Positions 1-6,358 of a DNA stretch of 15,776 nucleotides are shown in pieces. The notes under the pieces are model-generated. The model was not told the origin of the DNA. It ran no database searches and saw only the letters and a program-made list of their open reading frames with translations. How positions within the stretch are numbered: the stretch's first letter is position 1; each line of letters opens with the position of its first letter. Made by a program: the position numbers and the translations under genes. The stretch is from CAZRDB01 sp964598695 (GTDB taxonomy: Bacteria > Armatimonadota > Zipacnadia > UBA1398): NCBI GenBank assembly GCA_964598695.1, contig CAZRDB010000121.1, forward strand, positions 1 to 15,776. The letters are read 5' to 3'.

Positions 1-1
1 G

Positions 2-1579
2 CGCATCGGCGAGCGCCTGGTATTCGACATCCGCCACCGCCTCTACCGGCACATCCAGCTCCTTCACCTCCGCTACAACGAGGGCGTGCAAACAGGCGGC
101 ATCATGAGCCGCGTGCTGTGGGACGTGGAGGGCATCCGGCAGATCTCGACCGGGGCGCTGTCGCAGTTCGTGGTGGATAGCGTCGTGCTCGTGGTCTACG
201 CCATCGTGCTCTTCGCGATGAAGTGGCAGGTCGGTTTCCTCGCCTGCATCTTCCTCCCGCTCTACCTCATCAACTACAACGGGTTTCGCCGCCGGATCGG
301 CGACGTCAGCATGGAGGTCCGCGACAAGTTCACGGCCATCACGACAGACCTCCATGAGCGCGTCGCGGGTGTGCGCGTGGTGAAGTCGTTCGCCACCGAG
401 CGCAAGGAGGCGCGGAGCTTCGTCGCCGAGTCGCGCGAGAACCTCCGCCTGAGCCTGCGGCAGGGCGCGTGGTCCGCGGCGTTCGGGCATGTCGCGCGCC
501 TCATCACGATCCTCGGCCGCGGCGCGGTCTGGCTCTTCTGCGTCTGGGAGATATGTCACGGGGACGGCGACGTCACCGTCGGCGGACTGATCTTCTACTC
601 CAGTATGCTCGACCGCATGTACGGCCCGATCATCAACATGACCAACGTGAACGACGCGATCATGCGCGCGAGTGCCTGCATCGACCGGATCTTCGCGACG
701 CTGGACTCGATCCCCGATGTCGAGGAGGCCCCGGACGCGACGGTGCCCGTCGACGTGCGCGGCGAGGTCTCGTTCGACGGCGTCTACTTCTCCTACGAGC
801 CCGACGAGCTGGTGCTCAAGAACGTCAGCTTCGTCGCGAAGCCGGGCACGGTCACGGCGGTCGTCGGGCCGAGCGGCGGTGGGAAGTCGACTCTCATCAA
901 CCTGATCCCGCGCTTCTACGACCCCATCAGTGGCTCTGTGATGCTCGACGGCGTCGACCTGCGGAAGCTCAAGCTCGCCGCGCTGCGCAGCCACATCGGG
1001 ATTGTTCTGCAGGACACGTACCTCTTCTCCGGCACGATCCGCGAGAACATCATGTACGGTCGCGGCGACGCTTCCGAGGCAGAGGTCGAGGCCGCGGCGC
1101 GTGCGGCCAACGCGCACGACTTCATCCTCGAGTTCCGCGATGGCTACGACGAGGAAGTGGGCGAGCGGGGCAACAAGCTCTCGGGCGGCCAAAAGCAGCG
1201 GATTGCGATCGCGCGCGCGATCCTCCGCAACCCGAAGATCCTGATCCTCGACGAGGCGACCTCGGCGCTCGATTCGGAGTCGGAGCACCTCATCCAGCAA
1301 GCGCTCGAGAACCTGATGGAGAACCGCACGACCTTCGCGATCGCCCACCGTCTCTCGACGGTCATGAACGCGGAGCAGATCCTCGTCATCGACAACGGCG
1401 AGGTGATCGAGCGCGGCCGCCACGCCGAGCTTGTTGCCCAGGGCGGGCGCTACGCCCACCTTGCGGAGATCCAGTTCAAGGCCCCGACCCTGGCCGACGA
1501 GGCCGCGCGCTACCACCTCGAGGAGACCAACGCGCGCGCTACGGAGTCCGAGGAGACCGACGACGCCCCGTCGCGGTAA
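2..1579 (+). CDS. ABC exporter, fused permease-ATPase (MsbA/lipid-multidrug type), 5' end missing
   Basis: ATP-driven export half-transporter of the inner membrane, expected to act as a dimer. The reading frame is open from base 2 and codes a family-like stretch before the first possible start (GTG at 86), so the gene begins left of the window. About 525 residues are visible. The first ~240 are the end of the transmembrane domain, with hydrophobic segments near residues 55-90 and 160-195. The nucleotide-binding domain is complete: Walker A GPSGGGKST (866-892), Q-loop VLQDTYLFSG, signature LSGGQKQR (1178-1201), Walker B ILILDEATSALD (from 1238) with its catalytic Glu, and H-loop His in AIAHRLSTV. 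All key residues are present, so it should be active. Family knowledge gives lipid A, lipid or drug export as common roles; the substrate cannot be read here. It ends in an acidic tail and TAA. Confidence 0.95.
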   Translation, partial: RIGERLVFDIRHRLYRHIQLLHLRYNEGVQTGGIMSRVLWDVEGIRQISTGALSQFVVDSVVLVVYAIVLFAMKWQVGFLACIFLPLYLINYNGFRRRIGDVSMEVRDKFTAITTDLHERVAGVRVVKSFATERKEARSFVAESRENLRLSLRQGAWSAAFGHVARLITILGRGAVWLFCVWEICHGDGDVTVGGLIFYSSMLDRMYGPIINMTNVNDAIMRASACIDRIFATLDSIPDVEEAPDATVPVDVRGEVSFDGVYFSYEPDELVLKNVSFVAKPGTVTAVVGPSGGGKSTLINLIPRFYDPISGSVMLDGVDLRKLKLAALRSHIGIVLQDTYLFSGTIRENIMYGRGDASEAEVEAAARAANAHDFILEFRDGYDEEVGERGNKLSGGQKQRIAIARAILRNPKILILDEATSALDSESEHLIQQALENLMENRTTFAIAHRLSTVMNAEQILVIDNGEVIERGRHAELVAQGGRYAHLAEIQFKAPTLADEAARYHLEETNARATESEETDDAPSR

Positions 1580-1621
1580 CGGAACGGCCCCCTTCCCCCC
1601 TCTGTGAAATCGACGGAACTT

Positions 1622-1655
1622 TTGAGCGACACGAGCGACTCAATGTGTGTAAACT
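1622..1655 (+). promoter_or_regulatory. Candidate promoter with overlapping dyad/direct-repeat operator before the winged-helix gene
   Basis: A -35-like GCGACA (1626-1631) and a -10-like TAAACT (1650-1655) are 18 bases apart, each matching four of six sigma-70 consensus positions. Over the -35 lies an inverted repeat, TTGAG (1622-1626) with CTCAA (1639-1643). Inside it is a direct repeat, GAGCGAC at 1624-1630 and again at 1633-1639. The spacer between the ABC gene and the next gene is 151 bases, enough for an independent promoter. A small winged-helix gene follows, so autoregulation is plausible but is inference. Confidence 0.35.
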
Positions 1656-1716
1656 ACTGCCCCCGTGACGACGTAACTGGTGAGTGTAAGACGGGGAACG
1701 CAGTAGGGACCCTGTA

Positions 1717-1726
1717 GAGGAGGTGA
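1717..1726 (+). promoter_or_regulatory. Strong Shine-Dalgarno that fixes a TTG start
   Basis: GAGGAGGTGA is a near-perfect complement of the 16S rRNA 3' end and sits four bases before TTG at 1731, or about seven bases from the GGAGG core. No ATG or GTG lies at usable distance in the same frame. This is the best ribosome binding site in the window and is the reason for accepting a TTG start. Confidence 0.75.
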
Positions 1727-1730
1727 CAGA

Positions 1731-2096
1731 TTGCTGGACTTGCAGGAGAGGAACGTGCTCGACGCGATCGTGAACGTGGCCTCGCTCGAGATCCTGGAGC
1801 TGCTGTGCGGCGGGACGAACTCCGCCTACTCGGCGCGGAGCTTGAGCGAGCTGACCCGGCGTGACGCGTCGGAGATCGAGGAGGCCCTGGGCGCTTTCGG
1901 GCGCACGGGCGTGGTCCGCAGCGAGGCTGGGGCCAATGGCGAGATGCTCTACTCGCTCTCACCCGCCGTGGGGATGTGGCGGTTCGCGCGGTCGTTCAGC
2001 CAGCACTACGGGCAGAACTCCGCGTACTCGCAGTGCTTCATCGACGCGCTGGTGCGCAACACCGGGCAGCGTGTCGCACGGCGCGCGGCGGCCTGA
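1731..2096 (+). CDS. Small winged-helix DNA-binding-like protein
   Basis: 121 residues, TTG start chosen from the very strong ribosome binding site just upstream. Residues ~8-78 look like a winged helix-turn-helix: a first helix near 17-27 (SLEILELLCGG), a second at about 35-43 (ARSLSELTR), a recognition helix at about 45-60 (DASEIEEALGAFGRTG), then a beta-wing ending in LYSLSP. This resembles small ArsR/MarR-like or generic wHTH regulators, but no specific family is recognised. The C-terminal ~40 residues carry aromatic and Arg residues and no known domain. No metal- or ligand-binding cysteine pair is apparent. It follows the ABC gene on the same strand after a spacer with its own candidate promoter and operator-like repeats, so it may regulate itself or the exporter (inference). 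It ends in TGA and converges on the TPR gene. Confidence 0.75.
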   Translation: MLDLQERNVLDAIVNVASLEILELLCGGTNSAYSARSLSELTRRDASEIEEALGAFGRTGVVRSEAGANGEMLYSLSPAVGMWRFARSFSQHYGQNSAYSQCFIDALVRNTGQRVARRAAA

Positions 2097-2100
2097 CTGC

Positions 2101-2116
2101 GGTAGCCTCTGCTACC
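2101..2116. terminator. Hairpin between convergent genes
   Basis: Perfect 6-base stem GGTAGC / GCTACC with loop CTCT, starting four bases after the stop of the winged-helix gene. It overlaps the TAG stop (2114-2112) of the minus-strand TPR gene, so it could serve both directions. No T-run follows on either strand, so intrinsic termination is uncertain. Confidence 0.4.
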
Positions 2117-3482
2117 CGGCGCCGCCGCCGCCACCCCCCAACCCCTTCAACAGATCGCGTATCGTCTCCCTCGCCTTGGGATCGCTCTCTGCCCACACGG
2201 CGTACTCGAGGGCTCGCCGCGCCGCGGCCGACTCTCCGCGCGCCTGGAGGCACTCGCCGAGGAGCGCGAGGCTGCGCCCATGCTCGGGCCACCGCTCGAG
2301 AGCCTGGGTGGCTCGCTCCTCCGCCATCGGGGCGTTGTGCGTGAGCCAGGCGACACGGGCGTGCGCGTAGCGGGCGAAGGCCGACTCCGGCGCCGCCTCG
2401 ATCGCGGCCCGGGCAAGCGGGTCGGCTTCCGTGGCCTTGTCGAGGTGCGCCAGGCAGATCGCTTCGCCCGCCATGGCGTCAGGGACGATCTCCGGGCTGG
2501 CCTTGGCGCCGAGCCTGCGCGCCTCCTCGAAGTGGGGAACGGCGTCGATCCACCGCTCGGCAGCCAGCAGCGCCAGGCCGAGGTTGTAGACGGCCCCGAC
2601 GTTGCCGTGGTCCTCCTGGACGGCCTCCGCGAGCAGCTCGAGGCGCTCGGCCGGGTCGCGCGAGAGCTGGGCCTTCTCGAACGAGGGCGTCGTGCGCACG
2701 CGGAGGGGGCCGATGCCGGCGGGCTTGCCGTCGTCGCCCCGCGCGTCCCACGCGGGCCCGTTGTACTTGCCCTCGGCCATGTCGAGCCGCACGAGTGCGG
2801 TCTCGGCCCAGAGCCGCTTCTCCTCGGAGCCGATCTCCTTGACCTTGGCGAGCGCGGCCCGCGTGCTGCGCGGGCTCTTGTCGCGCATGCGGCCCTCGGC
2901 GAGGCAGGCGTTGGCGAGCCGCTCCCACAGGGTGGCGTCCTCGGGCCGGAGGGCGGTGGCGCGGTCGTAGGCTTCGATCGCGAGGCTGGGCCTGCCGAAG
3001 GCGACCAGCGCATCGCCGAGCCGGCTGAGGATCTCGGCGTCGTCGTGTTGCGCGGCCGCCGCATGGTCGAGGAAGAGGCTTGCGAGCCCGTAGCGGCGCT
3101 CGCGGCTGAGCAGCTCGGCGAACCGGACGAGGGCCGCGGCATCGTCCGGGGCCGAGGCGACCTCCATGCACTGCGCCCGGATCTCCGGGTCGGTGATCCG
3201 AACGAGGTCGCTGGCGGTGAGCGCCTGCGTGAGCTGCGTGAGCGCCTCCGGGACGGCCGGGTCGACCTGGTGCAGGGCGTACACCGGCTCGTGGAGCGCA
3301 TCGAGCACGTAGGCGAGTGGAGTGGCCGGCGCCCGGGGGGGAGTGGCGGCCGCCCGTGCCGGCGTCTGCCACTTGGCGAGGCCGTCTTCGGGCCTGCAGC
3401 CGCCCACGACGAGGGCGACGAGCAGCGCCGGCCCGAGCGGCGCGAGGCAACGGAGACGTGCTGTTTGGCAGGTGGACCTCAT
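2112..3482 (-). CDS. TPR-repeat lipoprotein
   Basis: 456 residues. The N-terminus has a basic n-region, a hydrophobic core (about 13-26) and a lipobox V-G-G-C with the lipidated Cys at 29. This predicts an outer- or inner-membrane-anchored protein facing the periplasm. The rest is helical and Ala-rich with tetratricopeptide-type units near residues 148-182, 292-325, 334-365, 368-400 and 403-435; the 148-182 unit (sequence around GDALVAFGRPSLAIEAYDRA) is the clearest. The C-terminus is a Gly-rich tail encoded by a GCC-type low-complexity run at about 2117-2140. TPR proteins are scaffolds, and no enzymatic domain is seen. The frame stays open far upstream, but that part overlaps the MntP gene, so ATG at 3482 is taken because it gives a complete lipoprotein signal. 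No clear Shine-Dalgarno precedes it, which fits translation after the upstream mntP-like gene 47 bases away. The stop is TAG. Confidence 0.85.
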   Translation of the reverse strand: MRSTCQTARLRCLAPLGPALLVALVVGGCRPEDGLAKWQTPARAAATPPRAPATPLAYVLDALHEPVYALHQVDPAVPEALTQLTQALTASDLVRITDPEIRAQCMEVASAPDDAAALVRFAELLSRERRYGLASLFLDHAAAAQHDDAEILSRLGDALVAFGRPSLAIEAYDRATALRPEDATLWERLANACLAEGRMRDKSPRSTRAALAKVKEIGSEEKRLWAETALVRLDMAEGKYNGPAWDARGDDGKPAGIGPLRVRTTPSFEKAQLSRDPAERLELLAEAVQEDHGNVGAVYNLGLALLAAERWIDAVPHFEEARRLGAKASPEIVPDAMAGEAICLAHLDKATEADPLARAAIEAAPESAFARYAHARVAWLTHNAPMAEERATQALERWPEHGRSLALLGECLQARGESAAARRALEYAVWAESDPKARETIRDLLKGLGGGGGGAG

Positions 3483-3529
3483 GGGCGGCCAGTTCGCGGT
3501 CGCTCTGCGAGGGACCTGCCGCGGGGAGG

Positions 3530-4108
3530 CTAGCCGAAGAGGTGACTGAGCGCGATGCGGGTGCCGATCACCACGAGGACGACGCCGCCCAGGATCTCCG
3601 CGGCCGAGCCGACGTAGTGGCCGACCCGCCGACCGAGAGCCATCCCGAGCCAGGTCATCAGGGCCGCGGTGAGTCCGATCACGCCGGCAGAAGCCAGGAC
3701 CCCGACCTTCAGGAGCGCCAAGGTGAGTCCGGCGGCGAGTGCGTCGATGCTGGTGGCGACCGAGAGGGTGACGAGGCTCCATCCGCGGGTAGGGTCGGCT
3801 CGCTCGGCGGAGTCCTCGTCGCCGCCCGAGAGCGCCTCGTGGATCATCCGCTGCCCGATGTAGGCGAGCAGCGCGAAAGCGACCCAGTGGTCGATCCACG
3901 CGACGCGTCGGACCGCGACGTCGCCGATCCACCAGCCGATCAGGGGCATGAGGAACTGGAAGAGGCCGAAGTGGAACGAGAGGCGGAAGACGGGGCGGAC
4001 ACGGAGGCGGTCGAGGGTCGCGCCCGTCGCGATCGCCGCGGCGAAGGCATCCATCCCGAGGGCCACGGCGAGGCCGCCGACCACTGCGAAGTCGCCCAGG
4101 CGAACCAC
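3530..4108 (-). CDS. mntP: MntP-type manganese efflux pump
   Basis: About 192 residues, close to the usual ~190 of the family. It is a six-helix inner-membrane protein expected to expel Mn2+. Two half-repeats each carry the family's conserved Asp-centred motif: GMDAF (18-22, Asp20) in the first helix and SIDALAAG (120-127, Asp122) in the fourth. MPLIGWWIG (54-62) matches the second-helix motif known from E. coli MntP. The loop at about 94-108 is acidic and soluble. The start is uncertain: GTG at 4108 directly abuts the Shine-Dalgarno GAGAGGAG, with no proper spacing, so initiation may be a few codons downstream. Only 76 bases separate it from the cyclase gene, and I could not recognise a yybP-ykoY Mn riboswitch there. 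It stops in TAG inside the palindrome GGCTAGCC (3528-3535). Confidence 0.9.
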   Translation of the reverse strand: MVRLGDFAVVGGLAVALGMDAFAAAIATGATLDRLRVRPVFRLSFHFGLFQFLMPLIGWWIGDVAVRRVAWIDHWVAFALLAYIGQRMIHEALSGGDEDSAERADPTRGWSLVTLSVATSIDALAAGLTLALLKVGVLASAGVIGLTAALMTWLGMALGRRVGHYVGSAAEILGGVVLVVIGTRIALSHLFG

Positions 4109-4184
4109 CTCCTCTCGTGGGCAAGAGCCGACATGATACCGGCGCCCTGACCGAGCGCCAAGGACTCCGGAGGGGGCCGGTCGA

Positions 4185-6112
4185 TCAGCTCGGCTCCGCG
4201 GTCTCGGCCTCGGCGGTCGCGTGGGCGACGCGGTTGCGGCCTCCGTGCTTCGCCGCGTACATGGCCCGGTCGGCGGCCTCGAGAAGGCCCCCGGCGCCGG
4301 CGGAGGGCATGGGCTGGGCGATGGCCACGCCCACGCTGACCGTGACGTGATCGGGCATCTGCCCGGGGCGGGGGAGGGCGGCCGCCTCGACGAGGGCTCG
4401 GATCCGCTCGGCGCACGCGAGCGCCTGGTCGAGGCCCGTGTCGGCCAGGATCACCGCGAACTCCTCGCCGCCCCACCGACAGGGGAGGTCGATCGTGCGC
4501 CGGCATCCCTCGCGCAGCGCGCCGGCAACCTGCACCAGGCACTCGTCGCCCGCCAGGTGACCGTAGGCGTCGTTGTAGGTCTTGAAGTGGTCGACATCGA
4601 GGAGCAGCAGCGCGAGACTGCCTCCGTCGCGGGTCGCGGCGCGCCACTCGCGTTCGAGGCGCTCCTCGAACGCCCGACGGTTGGCAAGACCCGTGAGGCC
4701 GTCGCGGTGGGACATCGAGCGCAACTCGTCCTCGGCCCGCTTGCGGTCGCTGATGTCGGCGATCACGAGCACGACGTTCTCGAGGTCGCCCGAGCCGGAG
4801 TGGACGAGGCCGACGGCCAGGTCGGTCCAGACCGACTCTCCGTCGGCCCGCAGGCAGCGGACCTCGGCTCGGAACCCGTCGAGGCGGCGGGTCAACGCAT
4901 CCTGCAACTGCTCGTGGAAGCCGGCGGCATCCTCCGGGTGGATGATCTCGGAGAACGGCCTGCGGGCCAGCTCCTCGGCGGTCGTCCCGAGCATCTCGGC
5001 CCAGCGCTGGTTGGCCTGGCTGACGGTTCCGTTCGGCCACGCGAGGGCGAAGCCGACCGCAGCGTTGTGGAACGCGCTCCGCATGCGCGCCTCGCTCTCG
5101 CGGAGTGCCCGGTCGGCGCGCTCGAGGTCGCTGAGCATCGCGTTGATCGCCCCGGCGAGGTGGGCCAGCTCGGCCGACCCCTGCTCGGTCACCCGCCCCG
5201 TAAGTCCCTCGGCGCCGGCAACCCGCCGCGCCTCCTGGCCGAGCCTCTCGACCGGCCGCACGACCGTCCGCTGGAGCACCCAGACGGTGAGCACGAGCCC
5301 GGCGAGCGAGGCGAGTGCGATCGAGGTGAGCGCGACGCGTGCCGCCGCCCGCCCGACACGGCTGGCGGTCCGGGGCTGCTCGGCCGTGATGACCACGGCG
5401 GGCCGACCCGAGACGTCGGGGTAGGTGCNNNNNNNNNNCGGTCAGGGCGAGCCTGCGCGCCATCGCCCTCTCCCGGCTCGGCCGCGCGGAGCGTGAAGCG
5501 CACACGGGTGCGCGCGGTGAGCTGGGCGAGCGAGGCGTCGTCCAGTCGGCGGGCCATCACGACGGCGCCGCGGGGCTCGCCCCCGCCGTCGGAACGGGTG
5601 ATGGGCCACGCGGCGACCAGCATTAGCCCGTCCTCGGTCTGCTCGATCCCCTGGCGTCCGCCTGGGCCGGGCGCGATCAGGGCCTGCCAGGCGAGATCGC
5701 CGAGGCCGCCCGGCCGTGCCACCGTCTCCACCTCTTCCTCCCCACCGCGGGGGGCGCCGCCCCAGGTCACCTGTCCCTCGGCATCGACCAGCAGGATGAG
5801 GTGCAGCTCGTTGGAGGTGAACGTAGTGGCCTGGTAGTTGGAGTCGGTATAGGCGGGGTCTCGGGACTCCATGTACTGGTAGGTGTCGTCCCAACGGGCG
5901 TAGTCGAGGCAGGTCTGGCTCACGGCCTGCCCCAACGCCCGGAGGGTCGCCGTACACCGGGCGGCGTTCGCGCGCGCCTGGTCTTCCTCGATGCGCGCGA
6001 AGGCGGGAAGGAGGATGGAGGACTGGACGAAGTAGCCGACGGCGACGGCAGCCACGGAGACGGACAGCACCGTCAGGATGACGCGCCAGCGCAGCGATAA
6101 GGACGAGTTCAC
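4185..6112 (-). CDS. CHASE4-HAMP-PAS-GGDEF diguanylate cyclase, interrupted by an assembly gap
   Basis: Makes c-di-GMP from GTP at the inner membrane. The N-terminal part (6112-5439, 224 residues) has a transmembrane helix (~11-33) and a periplasmic CHASE4-like sensor domain with its hallmark YARWDDTYQYM (71-81). After ten Ns the frame resumes at 5426 with the end of that domain (TYPDVSGRP), a second membrane helix (~5336-5268), HAMP (~5267-5112), PAS (~5087-4724) and GGDEF (~4694-4214). The active site is GGEEF (4472-4458), preceded five residues earlier by RTID, the RxxD product-inhibition site, as in PleD. The two halves lie in different frames relative to the gap, which is expected because a 10-N run is a placeholder. 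GTG at 6112 is chosen for AGGGAG seven bases upstream. There is no EAL domain. It is first of three minus-strand genes and stops in TGA. Confidence 0.88.
5429..5438. other. Assembly gap (10 N)
   Basis: A run of ten Ns inside the diguanylate cyclase gene, at the end of its CHASE4 domain. Both flanks code for parts of the same protein type in the same orientation but in different frames, so the true gap length is not a fixed ten bases. The run breaks every reading frame that crosses it. Confidence 0.98.
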
Positions 6113-6119
6113 GAGCACG

Positions 6120-6125
6120 CTCCCT
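6120..6125 (-). promoter_or_regulatory. Shine-Dalgarno of the diguanylate cyclase
   Basis: On the minus strand AGGGAG lies seven bases before GTG at 6112 and only one base before another in-frame GTG at 6118. The spacing selects 6112 as the start. Confidence 0.6.
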
Positions 6126-6128
6126 AGC

Positions 6129-6146
6129 GCGAGCCGCCAGGCTCGC
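6129..6146 (-). promoter_or_regulatory. Hairpin directly upstream of the cyclase ribosome binding site
   Basis: Perfect 7-base inverted repeat, GCGAGCC (6129-6135) and GGCTCGC (6140-6146), with a 4-base loop. It ends three bases before the AGGGAG ribosome binding site of the minus-strand cyclase gene. It could be a leader hairpin affecting translation, a processing or stability element, or a DNA operator dyad. It does not look like a c-di-GMP riboswitch. Confidence 0.4.
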
Positions 6147-6358
6147 CGGGCAGAGCGGAGACCGTGTCGGACGGATGCAGGGCCACGGACCCGCGCCTCA
6201 CGTCCATCGCCCAAGATCACCCGGCGGTCGGTTCGCGCCCAGCCCGGCCGAACCCTTCCTGGCCGCGCGCCGATCGTGGACGCTCCGCTCCGTCGGGGCA
6301 GGGGCTCACCGGCGGTCGTGGAATAGCGCGGGGGGCTCGAACCGGAAGGAGTCGACCG

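Larger units (their letters stand above)
6113..6358. other. Divergent intergenic region between cyclase and beta-galactosidase
   Basis: 246 bases that should hold the promoters of both the minus-strand cyclase operon and the plus-strand GH42 gene. Besides the hairpin at 6129-6146, a 10-base direct repeat CCGGCGGTCG occurs at 6221-6230 and 6309-6318. I could not identify a convincing -35/-10 pair in either direction. A reading frame continuous with GH42 runs back to 6164, but it codes for low-complexity Arg/Pro-rich sequence without family character. Confidence 0.5.

Noticed and set aside
3483..4124. N-terminal extension of the TPR frame up to 4124
   Set aside because: It overlaps the well-supported MntP gene on the same strand and is Arg/Pro-rich; the lipoprotein signal begins at 3482.
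4109..4184. Possible yybP-ykoY manganese riboswitch before mntP
   Set aside because: Only 76 bases separate the genes and none of the conserved internal-loop sequences were recognised; GGCGC/GCGCC pairing there is short.
2280..6100. Long plus-strand frames opposite the minus-strand genes, for example 2280-3533, 3317-4150 and 4221-5837
   Set aside because: They are antisense shadows typical of GC-rich DNA, with biased Arg/Gly/Ala/Glu composition and no family features, while the minus-strand frames encode clear domains.
6325..6351. T-arm-like GGTTCGAGCC on the minus strand before GH42
   Set aside because: The flanking bases do not pair to a 5-base stem and no other tRNA arm is present.
6164..6358. 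Longer GH42 start at GTG 6164
   Set aside because: The added 65 residues are Arg/Pro-rich without family similarity, and ATG 6359 has AAGGAG at proper distance.
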